The translations under genes and the position numbers were made by a program. This document shows positions 1 to 11,287 of a DNA stretch of 11,287 nucleotides, piece by piece; the stretch's first letter is position 1, and each line of letters begins with the position of its first letter. The DNA is taken from NCBI GenBank assembly GCA_937967285.1, contig CALBSU010000355.1, forward strand, positions 1-11,287, in the 5' to 3' direction. Under the pieces are notes generated by a model. It saw nothing but the letters and a program-made list of their open reading frames with translations. It had not been told where the DNA came from and ran no database searches. This DNA is from an uncultured Acidobacteriota bacterium. Its GTDB lineage: Bacteria; Acidobacteriota; Blastocatellia; RBC074.

Positions 1-678
1 GAGATCGTGATCGTCGATTCCGATTCGAAGGACCGGACGGTCGAGATCGCCCGCCGCTACACCGACCGCGTCTTCAACCGCGAGTTTCGAGGCTACAAGG
101 ACAAGCATGAGTTCGCCGATTCGCAGACGACCGGCGACTGGATCCTCTGGATCGATGCCGATGAACGCGTAACGCCGGAGCTGCGCGAATCGATTGAGGC
201 GCTGCGGCGGCGCGATCCGGCGACGCTGCCGGACGGATTCCGGATCGCGCGGAGCACCCTCTATCTCGGCAGGTGGATCCGCCATTCGGGCTGGTATCCG
301 GACTACCAGATGCGGCTCTACAGGAAGGAAGCGAGCTACTGGGACGGAGTCGCGCCGCACGAAACGGCGCGGGTGAAGGGGCGGATCGAGACGCTGCCCG
401 GCGAGTTCCTCCACTACACCAAGCGCGATCTGAGCGATCATCATCGGGTGCTCGAGGAATACGCCACGCTCGGCGCCGCGCATCTCTTCAAAAACGGCAA
501 AAAAGTCCGCGGGATCGATCTCTTCATCCTGCCGATCGCGGCATTCGTCCGGACGTATCTGGTCAAGCAGGGTTTCCGCGACGGCATTCAGGGATTGATT
601 ATCGCGATGTTCACGGCGTACAGTGTCTTCCTCAAATACGCCAAGGTCTGGGAACATCGCCATGTCGCCGGCAAATGA
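1..678 (+). CDS. Glycosyltransferase family 2 (WaaE/KdtX-like), 5' end missing
   Basis: The reading frame is open from the first base, so the gene begins upstream; the GTG at 7 is an internal valine codon in the conserved strand [12 protein letters not shown]. 225 residues are visible. The segment at residues 1-12 (nucleotide-sugar binding strand with DSxSxDRT) and the [10 protein letters not shown] segment (DADE at about 52-55, the DxD-type metal/sugar-nucleotide site) are typical of GT-A fold family 2 enzymes. The hydrophobic C-terminal third (about 170-215, ending FLKYAKVWE) resembles the membrane-associated tail of WaaE-like lipopolysaccharide-core glucosyltransferases. Only about the first 40-60 residues of the nucleotide-binding domain are likely lost. 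It probably adds a sugar to a lipid-linked glycan or lipopolysaccharide core at the inner face of the cytoplasmic membrane. The rfbF/rfbG-like genes just downstream fit a surface-polysaccharide role. Donor and acceptor cannot be read from sequence. Confidence 0.9.
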   Translation, partial: EIVIVDSDSKDRTVEIARRYTDRVFNREFRGYKDKHEFADSQTTGDWILWIDADERVTPELRESIEALRRRDPATLPDGFRIARSTLYLGRWIRHSGWYPDYQMRLYRKEASYWDGVAPHETARVKGRIETLPGEFLHYTKRDLSDHHRVLEEYATLGAAHLFKNGKKVRGIDLFILPIAAFVRTYLVKQGFRDGIQGLIIAMFTAYSVFLKYAKVWEHRHVAGK

Positions 679-706
679 CCGGGCGTTCTCCTGTAAGGGA
701 GCAGTG

Positions 707-781
707 ATGAGAACGATTAAGGAATTACTGAAGAAGAGGAATCTGATTAAACAGATCTGCCCCATACTGATCCGGATATGA
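707..781 (+). CDS. Possible 24-residue small ORF coupled to rfbF
   Basis: An ATG at 707 opens a 24-codon frame ending with TGA at 779-781. Its stop overlaps the rfbF start as ATGA (778-781). A good Shine-Dalgarno sequence, AAGGGAG (695-701), lies 5 bases before the ATG, whereas rfbF has none of its own. The peptide begins [15 protein letters not shown] and ends in ICPILIRI: a basic amphipathic first half and a hydrophobic end. It fills the 99-base gap between the glycosyltransferase stop (678) and rfbF. I do not recognise it. It may be a leader peptide whose only job is to bring ribosomes to rfbF, or a small membrane-associated peptide. A chance ORF that supplies a ribosome-loading site is also possible; 24 codons are too few for coding statistics. 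Confidence 0.4.
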   Translation: MRTIKELLKKRNLIKQICPILIRI

Positions 782-1557
782 AAACAGTCATCCTCTGCGG
801 AGGCCGCGGCACACGACTGGGAGAACACGGGGTCTCGGTCCCGAAGGCGCTGATCGAGATCGGCGGCAGGCCGCTGCTCTGGCATCTGCTTAAAATATAC
901 AGCCATCACGGGATGAACGACTTCATCCTCTGCCTCGGATACCTCGGAGATTCGATCAAGCGATATTTCCTCGAGCATCACTGGCTCTATTCCGATTTCA
1001 CACTCGAGATGGGCGGCGCGGGGGAGTACCGGCTGGACAAGCACCGGCAGGCTGACGAGGACTGGCGGATAACTTTCGCCGAGACGGGGCTCGACACCAA
1101 CACCGGCGCCCGGCTCAAACGAATCGAGAGCTACATCGGCGACGACCCGATGTTCTGCGTCACTTATGGCGACGGACTCTCGGATGTCGACCTGACACGA
1201 CTGATCGAATTTCATCGCCGGCACGGAAGGCTGGCGACTTTGACCGCGGTCTATCCGCGCTCGAACTTCGGGATCCTCAAGCTCGACGGCGAGGGGGCGG
1301 TGACGGACTTCGAGGAGAAGCCCGTCATGAACGAGGTGATCAACGGCGGCTTCTTCGTCTTCAACCGCGGCATCTTCGACTATCTCGACGATACCTGCGT
1401 GCTCGAACGCGAACCATTGCAGCGGCTGGCAGCCGAACGCCAGCTCATGGCGTATCCTCACACGGGTTTCTGGAAGTGCATGGATACATACAAGGACAAT
1501 ATGGAGTTCAATCAGATCTGGGATTCGGGCAGAGCTGACTGGGCGGTATGGGAATCA

Positions 1558-1575
<18 letters not shown>
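778..1575 (+). CDS. rfbF: Glucose-1-phosphate cytidylyltransferase
   Basis: Makes CDP-glucose from CTP and alpha-glucose 1-phosphate in the cytoplasm, the first step toward CDP-linked 6-deoxy and 3,6-dideoxy sugars of O-antigens and glycans. The 265-residue protein is close to the family's usual length (about 257). Visible motifs are the nucleotide loop GGRGTR (8-13), a [15 protein letters not shown] segment (22-36), [13 protein letters not shown] (103-115) characteristic of RfbF rather than of RmlA or GalU, YGDG (130-133, metal-binding Asp), FEEKP (178-182), NGGFFVF (189-195) and the GFWKCMDT tail motif (230-237). The start is the ATG at 778, which overlaps the stop of a small ORF. It has no clear Shine-Dalgarno sequence, so coupling is likely. 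Residues 261-265 (VESKK) and the stop codon are written in the 7-base repeat that starts at 1558, so the native C-terminus seems to have been overwritten or extended by the element. Confidence 0.95.
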
Positions 1576-2658
<1,083 letters not shown>

Positions 2659-2863
2659 ACGCCCTGTCCATTGTTTTCATATTTTGTGATATTCACGCGA
2701 ATATTCGGCAATAATCGCCCTCTATCCTGATCTTGTTTTGAACAATATCTGGACACACCCTAACTCGGTATCATTAATGAGTTGATGTGTTCGTGAATTT
2801 TAAGAGATATTCCGGAGAGCATTAAGAATCCGGAATGCACAAGGCAGGAGGGAGATTATTCCG
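2659..2863 (+). promoter_or_regulatory. AT-rich upstream region with several palindromes
   Basis: This 205-base stretch between the dehydratase and the secreted-protein gene is much richer in A/T than its surroundings. It contains two perfect 10-base palindromes, CGAATATTCG (2698-2707) and TCATTAATGA (2771-2780), and a smaller dyad TTGTT-TTG-AACAA (2733-2745). Promoter candidates are weak: TATCAT (2769-2774) resembles a -10 box but has no good -35, and TTGATG (2782) with 18-base spacing to GATATT (2806) matches 4 of 6 at each box. AGGAGGGAG (2846-2854) is a strong Shine-Dalgarno sequence for the gene at 2864. A promoter plus operators is the likeliest content, but I cannot fix the start site. 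Confidence 0.5.
2809..2836 (+). repeat. Inverted repeat ATTCCGG-N14-CCGGAAT ahead of the secreted-protein gene
   Basis: A perfect 7-base inverted repeat (2809-2815 and 2830-2836) separated by 14 bases. It ends 9 bases before the Shine-Dalgarno sequence (2846-2854). It could be a dimeric-protein operator (arm centres about two helical turns apart) or an RNA hairpin in the 5' leader controlling ribosome access. If transcription starts near 2818, as one candidate promoter would imply, only the DNA-operator reading works. Confidence 0.45.
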
Positions 2864-3496
2864 ATGTTTAAAGCAATTCGTTCCGCGAAACTGAGTCTGG
2901 CGATGGCCGCGCTGATGGTTACGGCGATGGTTGCGCCGATTATGGCTGCTCCTTCGATCAATCTCGGCGATGGTCGGACGACGGTCGTGCTGAGCTCCGA
3001 ATTCCTGGGCGCGCTTGGGGCGCTGCGTCTGTCGGCCGGTTCGGTTGGCGATGGATCGCTCCGGAGCGGCGTGGCCGGCTTCCCCGTCACGGGCGGCGTC
3101 GTCGATCTGGGCACCGCCAAGGCTGAGATCAATCACTCCGGCGGGCTCTTTCTGGCTGCCGGCAACACCCGTGTCGAGCTGACCAGCTTCAATATCGACA
3201 CCACCGGTGCAGCGCCGGTTCTGACCGGTCTGGTGACGGTCAACGGAGATCTCCTCGGCCGCGTGCCGCTGTTCGATCTCGAGCTGCCCGCGCTGACGCT
3301 GCCGCTGCGTCCGCAGTCGTTCAACACTCTCTTCATTCCGAACGTCAAGGTGACTCTTTCGGCGACCGCCGCCGCGGCTCTGAGCGGAGTCTTCGGCGCC
3401 ACGGTTCCGGCCGGCCTGAGCATCGGCACCGCTTCGGTCTTCGCGGTCGGCGATCCGGGTGGACGTCCTTCGTTCTTCAATCGTCCGAACCGTTAA
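2864..3496 (+). CDS. Secreted protein of unknown function (HSGG-motif family)
   Basis: 210 residues with a clear Sec signal peptide: basic start (Lys3, Arg6, Lys9), hydrophobic core 10-24, probable cleavage after Ala28. The mature part has no cysteine and is rich in Gly, Val, Thr and Leu in alternating patterns, suggesting an all-beta protein. Segments such as FPVTGGVVD (73-81), the [12 protein letters not shown] stretch (89-100), [10 protein letters not shown] (104-113) and [11 protein letters not shown] (132-142) recall a family of uncharacterised secreted proteins I associate mainly with Actinobacteria. The part [14 protein letters not shown] (165-178) looks like a degenerate second copy of [12 protein letters not shown] (43-54), hinting at an internal repeat. 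No transmembrane anchor or sorting signal is seen. It has a strong Shine-Dalgarno sequence (2846-2854) and its own terminator, so it is probably a single-gene unit. Role unknown. Confidence 0.85.
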   Translation: MFKAIRSAKLSLAMAALMVTAMVAPIMAAPSINLGDGRTTVVLSSEFLGALGALRLSAGSVGDGSLRSGVAGFPVTGGVVDLGTAKAEINHSGGLFLAAGNTRVELTSFNIDTTGAAPVLTGLVTVNGDLLGRVPLFDLELPALTLPLRPQSFNTLFIPNVKVTLSATAAAALSGVFGATVPAGLSIGTASVFAVGDPGGRPSFFNRPNR

Positions 3497-3518
3497 TCCT
3501 GCACTCCTGGATTATTTC

Positions 3519-3560
3519 GAGAGGAGGCCTCGGGAGCGATTCCGGGGCCTCTTCTCATTT
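3519..3560 (+). terminator. Terminator hairpin with GCGA tetraloop
   Basis: 3519-3535 pairs with 3540-3556 over 17 consecutive base pairs, closed by the GNRA tetraloop GCGA (3536-3539). Three of the pairs are G-U wobbles (3523/3552, 3530/3545, 3534/3541). These pair only in RNA read from the + strand; on the other strand they would be A-C mismatches. This points to selection for the transcript of the secreted-protein gene, whose stop is 22 bases upstream. The tail is only ATTT, so the U-tract is poor; it may terminate with help or protect the mRNA 3' end. Confidence 0.8.
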
Positions 3561-3588
3561 CGAACTCTCGGTCGACTCCCGATGAGTC

Positions 3589-3618
3589 TTGACGTCACCG
3601 AACTCGAAGGTATTGAAT
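3589..3618 (+). promoter_or_regulatory. Candidate sigma70-type promoter for the TIM-barrel gene
   Basis: TTGACG (3589-3594; 5 of 6 to the -35 consensus) and TTGAAT (3613-3618; 4 of 6 to the -10) are 18 bases apart. The next start codon is at 3659, with GGAGG at 3650-3654. The -35 overlaps a perfect palindrome TGACGTCA (3590-3597), which could be a regulator site. It lies after the upstream terminator, where a promoter is expected. Confidence 0.4.
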
Positions 3619-3658
3619 ACAGATCATCCTGAAATCACCAACAGAATTTGGAGGCTGA

Positions 3659-4597
3659 ATGAATCAGACGAGACGTCAGATGCTGCAGACCGGCCTGGGC
3701 GCGACCGCCGCACTCGCCGGAGCGACGATCCTGCCCGGGCGTGAAATATCCGCCGCGGCCCAGAACAGACCGCATATCCGAATCGGAGTTTCGACATACT
3801 CTTACTGGCACTTCGACCGGGTCAAATATCCGATCGAAAAGGTGATCGAGAATGCCGCACGCCACGGCTTCGACGGAGTCGAGATCCTTCACCGGCAGAT
3901 GGAGAGCGAAGACCGGAAATATGTCAACAACCTGAAAAGATTGGCATTCTCGCTCGGTCTCGATCTCTTCTTCCTGTCGATCCACCAGAATTTCGTCCAG
4001 CCTGACAAGGCCAATCGGCAGAAGGACATCGACCATACGAAACGCTGCATCGACCTGGCGGTTCAACTGGGATGCCCGGCCATCAGGCTCAATTCAGGCC
4101 GGTGGGGCACGATTCGCAGCTTTCAGGAGATGCTCGACGCCGGCGGAAAGGAAGATCCGATTGCAGGTTACACCGATGACGATGCCTTCAAATGGTGCAT
4201 CGAATCGATCAATGAGTGTCTTCCGCACGCCGAACAGGCCGGAGTGGTCATGGCTCTCGAAAATCACTGGGGGCTGACGACCTCAGTCGACGGACTGCTC
4301 AGGATCTACAAGGGCGTCGACAATCCCTGGCTGAGGATCAATCTCGACACCGGAAATTTCGTCGGCGATCCGTATTCGCAGCTCGAACGCCTGGCGCCTC
4401 ACGCTTTCGTCGTCCAGGCCAAGACCTATTACGGCGGCGGAGTCTATTACACCCGCGAACTGGACTACACACGGATCGCGAAGATCCTCCGCGACGCCGG
4501 TTTCAAGGGCTACGTCTCGCTGGAGATGGAGGGCAAGGCGCCCGCGGATGAAGCCGTCGGTCAGAGCCTGAAGGTTCTTCGCGACGCATTCGCATAG
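3659..4597 (+). CDS. Tat-exported sugar phosphate isomerase/epimerase-like TIM-barrel protein
   Basis: 312 residues. The N-terminus carries a twin-arginine signal (TRRQML at 4-9, then a hydrophobic run to about 27), so it is probably folded, cofactor-loaded and sent to the periplasm. The rest is a xylose-isomerase-like (AP endonuclease 2 type) TIM barrel. Expected metal ligands are visible: Glu201 in ALENHWG, Asp230 in NLDTGNF and Glu289 in SLEMEG. The usual His near VxxxK is Gln253 (VVQAK), a substitution I believe is common in the Tat-exported branch of this superfamily. Enzymes of this fold isomerise or epimerise sugars or act on inositols, but the substrate cannot be assigned. It has its own Shine-Dalgarno sequence GGAGG 4 bases before ATG and no close + strand neighbour, so it is likely monocistronic. 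Confidence 0.9.
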   Translation: MNQTRRQMLQTGLGATAALAGATILPGREISAAAQNRPHIRIGVSTYSYWHFDRVKYPIEKVIENAARHGFDGVEILHRQMESEDRKYVNNLKRLAFSLGLDLFFLSIHQNFVQPDKANRQKDIDHTKRCIDLAVQLGCPAIRLNSGRWGTIRSFQEMLDAGGKEDPIAGYTDDDAFKWCIESINECLPHAEQAGVVMALENHWGLTTSVDGLLRIYKGVDNPWLRINLDTGNFVGDPYSQLERLAPHAFVVQAKTYYGGGVYYTRELDYTRIAKILRDAGFKGYVSLEMEGKAPADEAVGQSLKVLRDAFA

Positions 4598-4613
4598 CGC
4601 ACGGAGCGCCGCC

Positions 4614-4679
4614 GGGAGCGCCGACAACCTGTCGGCATGGCCAGGAATATCATCATGCCGTCATGATGTCGGCGCTTCC
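4614..4679. terminator. Overlapping alternative hairpins between convergent genes
   Basis: GCCGACA (4620-4626) is followed after three bases by its exact reverse complement (4630-4636), a tight 7-bp hairpin. The same arm, extended to 4614-4626, also pairs with 4667-4679 at 12 of 13 positions plus one G-U in the + strand RNA; that distal arm lies within the 3' end of the protease gene. No U-tract follows on either side. It sits between the stop of the TIM-barrel gene (4597) and that of the protease (4653), where a bidirectional terminator would be expected. The function is a guess. Confidence 0.35.
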
Positions 4680-5363
4680 GGCATACCTGTCTCCGAATCT
4701 GCGATACATCATCCCGGCGGTAAAATCGTAAACGGTGTGAATCACAATGGCGGGCAGGATCGAGCCCGTAAACCAGACCAGCCAGTGAAAGCCGAGCGCG
4801 AAGACGAAGATGGCCAGAATGCTTTTCCATCCCTGAACGTAGTGGCCGAAAGCGAAGAAGATCGAAGCGATGACGGCTGTATAGATCTGGTCGGGTCCGA
4901 TCACCGTCGTCAACAGATTCCACATGACAACCCGGTAGGTGATCTCCTCGCCGACGCCTGCGGCAACTGAGATACAGGCCCAGAGCGTCTTTTCATGCGT
5001 GCCCGCGGGCATGAACAGGTAGACCTTGCGATCGCGTTCGATCACGTTGCGTCGCCATTGAGGGATGCCGATCGCGAGCATTACCGCGAGAAAGAGGAAA
5101 GAGACCAGGATCGCCGAGACCGGATTCGCCGGCAGATTCCAGCCGCCAATCTCCTCGACAATCACGACCAGGATCGAGAGGGTGATGAAGACTGAGTGCT
5201 GAATGAGGACTGAGACGTAGAAACGCTCTCGCGGCGGCAGCGGATTGTGTTCGAGCTGACGCGCTGAGATCACTGCTCCGACCGGCAGGATAATGCAGAA
5301 GACGAGCAGGTGAAGACGGCCCAGCCAGGTGAGATAGCTCAGCGAGATGAACGGGTCAAACAT
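4653..5363 (-). CDS. CPBP family intramembrane glutamic endopeptidase (Abi/CAAX protease-like)
   Basis: A 236-residue integral membrane protein with about six hydrophobic helices. The family's catalytic signatures are in order: EEITYR (Glu139, Glu140, Arg144; the EExxxR motif), FAFGH (His174) and HTVYD (His209 to Asp213). This makes it a Rce1/CPBP-type protease acting inside the cytoplasmic membrane. Bacterial members have varied roles, including bacteriocin self-immunity and protein processing; no substrate is evident. Its ATG (5363) lies 8 bases inside the end of the upstream glycosyltransferase gene (stop 5356-5358), so translation is probably coupled. The final soluble tail (about 220-236) is short. 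Convergent with the TIM-barrel gene. Confidence 0.88.
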   Translation of the reverse strand: MFDPFISLSYLTWLGRLHLLVFCIILPVGAVISARQLEHNPLPPRERFYVSVLIQHSVFITLSILVVIVEEIGGWNLPANPVSAILVSFLFLAVMLAIGIPQWRRNVIERDRKVYLFMPAGTHEKTLWACISVAAGVGEEITYRVVMWNLLTTVIGPDQIYTAVIASIFFAFGHYVQGWKSILAIFVFALGFHWLVWFTGSILPAIVIHTVYDFTAGMMYRRFGDRYAGSADIMTA

Positions 5364-6510
5364 CAGCCGGCTCCCTGCCTGTAATGGTGATCTGTTCGGG
5401 CTGCTCTCCGGCGGTGCGGTAGAGCGCTTCGATCCGGTCGATGACCCGTTCCCTCTCGAAGCGGGCGATGACGCTCTCGCGGCCGGCCGCGGCCAGTCTT
5501 TCGCGCAGCGGGATGTCGGAAAGCAGCCGCGTCAATCCGGCGATGAGCGCCCACTTGTCGTTGGGCTCGATCAGCAGCCCGGTCACGCCGTCGCGAACTA
5601 TCTCAGCCATGCCTCCGACGCGCGTCGCGACGACCGCGCATCCGGCCGCCATCGCCTCGACCAGCGCCAGCGAGAAAGCCTCGTTGTCGGACGGCGCGGC
5701 GACGATATCGATCCCCGGCAGATGAGCCGGAAGCTCATCCACGAAACCCGTCAATTTTATGTTGTCGGCGGCGCCGGATTCACGGATCATTTTTTCCAGT
5801 TGCTCGAGGTAACGCTCATCTTCCGGTCCGGCCTCTCCGATCACCAGAAAATCGACATCGGTCCAGTAACGCTCCCTGACCAGATGAGCGGCCGCCTGGA
5901 TGAAGAGGTCCTGTCGCTTGAGCGGCGTCAGCCGGCCGATAATCGCGACGGCATAGCGCCGCGCGATGCCGAGGTCGGCCCGGGCGCGGTCCCTCGAAAG
6001 CCCGGCGCGGTAGTCGATCCAGTTGGGAATGACGTGGATACGTTCTATCTGATCCGGGAAGGCGATGGCCAGTTGTTCGCTGACGGTCTCTGAGACGGCG
6101 ATCAGGGCGCGCGCCTCGGCCAGAGTCCAGGCATAGAGCGGATTCGACCGGATCGGATTGAAGTGGTGCCGGGTCAGAAAGAATCTGACCGGCCGCGACA
6201 TGCGGGCCGCGATTCCGCAGAAGGTGTAATCGCGGGCGACGTGAGCGTGCAGGACGTCGATCTTATGATCGCGGATGATCTGCGAAAGCTGATGCGCGCT
6301 GAGGACGTCCATCGCGTTGCGCAGACCGAGTTCATGCCAGGTGACCGGCTGATCTGAGAGTTCGCCGCGCAGGGGGCTGCCCGGACGGACGGCCAGATGG
6401 AGGCTGTGGCCGCGCTCGATCAGAGCGCGCGTCAGATCGATGACATGCCGCTCTCCGCCGCCGAGGCTTTCGGCCGAACAGACCTGTAAAATTTTCATCG
6501 GTTCAGTCAT
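5356..6510 (-). CDS. Glycosyltransferase family 4 (GT-B fold)
   Basis: A 384-residue GT-B enzyme, retaining type by family. The N-terminal domain begins [19 protein letters not shown], with the glycine-rich acceptor-domain loop. The C-terminal domain has IGRLTPLKR (about 191-199) and the donor-binding EX7E motif EAFSLALVE (277-285), then GGMAEIV and GLLIEP. Expected to transfer a sugar from a nucleotide donor to a lipid- or glycan-linked acceptor on the cytoplasmic face. I chose the ATG at 6510 over the TTG at 6543. GGTGATC (6514-6520, complement of GATCACC) is a good anti-SD match just ahead of it, and the TTG start would leave only 11 bases to the divergent pilD gene. A further Met four residues in is also possible. 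First gene of a two-gene unit with the CPBP protease. Confidence 0.92.
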   Translation of the reverse strand: MTEPMKILQVCSAESLGGGERHVIDLTRALIERGHSLHLAVRPGSPLRGELSDQPVTWHELGLRNAMDVLSAHQLSQIIRDHKIDVLHAHVARDYTFCGIAARMSRPVRFFLTRHHFNPIRSNPLYAWTLAEARALIAVSETVSEQLAIAFPDQIERIHVIPNWIDYRAGLSRDRARADLGIARRYAVAIIGRLTPLKRQDLFIQAAAHLVRERYWTDVDFLVIGEAGPEDERYLEQLEKMIRESGAADNIKLTGFVDELPAHLPGIDIVAAPSDNEAFSLALVEAMAAGCAVVATRVGGMAEIVRDGVTGLLIEPNDKWALIAGLTRLLSDIPLRERLAAAGRESVIARFERERVIDRIEALYRTAGEQPEQITITGREPADV

Positions 6511-6554
6511 TATGATCACCCAGAATTTAACGCAAGCCCGCAAAGGATACCAAG
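6511..6554. promoter_or_regulatory. Compact divergent promoter region between GT4 and pilD
   Basis: Only 44 bases separate the two start codons. For the minus strand, TTGGTA (complement of 6548-6553) and TTAAAT (complement of 6525-6530) are exactly 17 bases apart, 4 of 6 matches each, followed closely by the GGTGATC ribosome site (6514-6520). For the plus strand, TATGAT (6511-6516) is 5 of 6 to the -10 consensus but has no convincing -35. pilD's ribosome site AAAGGA is at 6542-6547, 7 bases before its GTG. If both are real, the two promoters overlap and may compete. Confidence 0.4.
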
Positions 6555-7661
6555 GTGGCCGGTTTGATTCCGTCAGAATTTCTGTTTCCAGTTCTCGCGA
6601 TGATCATCGGAATGATCATCGGGAGCTTCCTCAACGTCGTCATTTACCGTGTGCCGCTCGGTCGTTCGGTGATCTTCCCCGGTTCAGCCTGTCCAGCCTG
6701 CGGAGCATCTATTCGACCGCTGGACAACATCCCGCTGATCAGCTACCTGGTGCTCGGCGGTAAATGCCGCAACTGCAGGGCGGCCATCCCGGTCAGTTAT
6801 CCGGCGGTCGAGCTGCTGACCGGCATCGTCTTCGCGGTCATCGTCTGGAGGTCCGGAGCCGAGTGGACCGCGCTTCTCGAACTGGCTTTCGCCGCGACGC
6901 TGATCGCGCTGATCTTCATCGACGCGCGCCATCAGTTGCTGCCCAACGTCATCACCTATCCACTGTTCCTCTTCGCGCTGGTCGCGGCCGCGCTCAGATC
7001 GGGCTGGGGCGCGCCGATCGTCTACGCTTTCGATCTGTCGTTCATCTTCGTCGCGCCCGAGACAGGGTTTCCGGTCGTCCGCGCGGCGGTTATCGGCGGC
7101 CTGCTTCTCGCAGTGGCCGTCCCCGGCTTCCTGCTGATCGACAAGCTGGACCTGCTGCTCTTCAATAAATACATCGAGTGGGAGGAGATGAATGAAGATG
7201 AAGCCGCCGCGGAGGATCCCGATGCCGAGAGAAGATATGACCGGACGATCCTGACCGTCATGCTGCTCGGGCTCGCGTGCGGCCTGGCGTGGGGGATCGC
7301 GACGCTGACGCTCGGCCACGAACATCAGGCCGCGTTCGAGAACGCATATGACGGCCTGCTGCGTGCGAGCGCCGGCGCCTTCGTCGCCGGACTGGTCACC
7401 TGGTGGATCAGGGCCGTCTATTTCTATGTTCGCGGTTTCGAGGGCATGGGGCTCGGCGACGTCAAGCTGATGGCGGGCATCGGTGCGTTCCTCGGCTGGC
7501 AGGGTGCATTCTCGGCGCTTCTGATCGGTTCGATAATCGGCGCCGTCATCGGCGGAACGATGGCCTTCAGGAACCGGACAGGTCTGCGGACCGCCCTTCC
7601 TCTCGGAGTATTTCTCGGCGCGGCAGCGATATTCGTGATGCTCTGGATGAACAGGACCTGA
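6555..7661 (+). CDS. pilD: Prepilin peptidase / N-methyltransferase with long insertion
   Basis: An aspartic membrane protease that trims leader peptides of type IV pilins and type II secretion pseudopilins and N-methylates the new N-terminus, at the cytoplasmic membrane. Visible: the N-terminal [12 protein letters not shown] (23-34), the zinc-binding CPAC...CRNC cysteines (46, 49, 71, 74), and catalytic Asp123 ([11 protein letters not shown]) and Asp302 (GLGDVKLMA). At 368 residues it is well above the usual 250-290. The two aspartates are 179 residues apart rather than about 64 as in TcpJ, so about 115 residues are inserted. The insert has extra hydrophobic helices (about 175-198, 231-252, 270-288) around an acidic loop (206-230). 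The start is GTG with AAAGGA 7 bases upstream. No pilin genes are in view. Its TGA stop directly abuts the convergent kinase stop. Confidence 0.95.
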   Translation: MAGLIPSEFLFPVLAMIIGMIIGSFLNVVIYRVPLGRSVIFPGSACPACGASIRPLDNIPLISYLVLGGKCRNCRAAIPVSYPAVELLTGIVFAVIVWRSGAEWTALLELAFAATLIALIFIDARHQLLPNVITYPLFLFALVAAALRSGWGAPIVYAFDLSFIFVAPETGFPVVRAAVIGGLLLAVAVPGFLLIDKLDLLLFNKYIEWEEMNEDEAAAEDPDAERRYDRTILTVMLLGLACGLAWGIATLTLGHEHQAAFENAYDGLLRASAGAFVAGLVTWWIRAVYFYVRGFEGMGLGDVKLMAGIGAFLGWQGAFSALLIGSIIGAVIGGTMAFRNRTGLRTALPLGVFLGAAAIFVMLWMNRT

Positions 7662-11235
<3,574 letters not shown>

Positions 11236-11248
11236 TCAGAAATCTCCG

Positions 11249-11287
11249 TTATTGGTATCTCAGGGCGATCATCGGATCGACCTGTGA
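11249..11287 (-). CDS. C-terminal end of a MacB/FtsX-type ABC transporter permease (partial)
   Basis: On the minus strand the last 39 bases encode SQVDPMIALRYQ and a TAA stop (11251-11249). DPMIALRYQ matches the typical DPxxALRYE ending of MacB-family permeases, and the adjacent gene is the matching ATPase. Only 12 residues are visible, but sequence and context agree. It marks the operon order as permease, ATPase, regulator, kinase. Confidence 0.75.
   Translation of the reverse strand, partial: SQVDPMIALRYQ

Noticed and set aside
7..678. GTG at 7 as the true start of the first glycosyltransferase
   Set aside because: It falls inside the conserved first strand of the nucleotide-binding domain; the gene clearly begins before the window.
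3807..3830. TGGCAC at about 3803 as a sigma54 -24 box
   Set aside because: It is inside a coding region and no GC-containing -12 box is at the required spacing.
5347..6093. Plus-strand open frame opposite the family 4 glycosyltransferase
   Set aside because: A shadow of a gene with clear GT-B motifs; the translation resembles no family.
6511..6543. Upstream TTG start for the family 4 glycosyltransferase
   Set aside because: It would add 11 residues unlike the family and leave 11 bases to pilD; the ATG at 6510 has a better ribosome site.

Overview
GC-rich bacterial DNA carrying a mixed set of chromosomal genes. Nothing in it marks a plasmid, phage or integrated element. A long prepilin peptidase, a Tat-exported xylose-isomerase-like protein, and a MacB/LolD-type ABC transporter next to an NtrY/NtrC-type two-component pair all suggest a Gram-negative, environmental bacterium. 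Acidobacteriota is my best guess, but it rests on gene style only; there is no rRNA or other marker gene here.

Left part (1-2658, + strand): a surface-polysaccharide block. It holds the 3' part of a WaaE-like family 2 glycosyltransferase, a possible 24-residue small ORF, rfbF (glucose-1-phosphate cytidylyltransferase) and an RfbG-like NAD-dependent 4,6-dehydratase. The last two would make CDP-4-keto-6-deoxyglucose, the entry to CDP-linked deoxysugars. Next (2659-4597, + strand) come two exported proteins with their own signals. One is a secreted protein of unknown function behind an AT-rich, palindrome-rich upstream region, ended by a GCGA-capped hairpin. The other is a Tat-signal TIM-barrel sugar isomerase/epimerase-like protein.

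Middle (4653-7661): a minus-strand pair (family 4 glycosyltransferase, then a CPBP intramembrane protease overlapping it by 8 bases) diverges from prepilin peptidase pilD across only 44 bases. pilD carries an unusually long insertion between its two catalytic aspartates.

Right part (7662-11287, - strand): one operon read right to left. It holds the last residues of a MacB/FtsX-type ABC permease, its ATPase, a sigma54-activator response regulator and a membrane histidine kinase with almost no periplasmic loop. The kinase gene and pilD end stop-to-stop in the palindrome TGATCA.

The most unusual feature is a repeat element present twice, in two unrelated operons (1558-1677 and 10490-10575). Each copy is two facing arrays of a 7-base unit (GTAGAAA / TTTCTAC) that can fold into a 28-bp stem. 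Each lies exactly between the stop codon of one gene and the start codon of the next, in the same orientation relative to transcription. Each ends in TGAC a few bases before an ATG with no visible Shine-Dalgarno sequence. It looks like a mobile or amplified intercistronic hairpin that may couple translation of the flanking genes.
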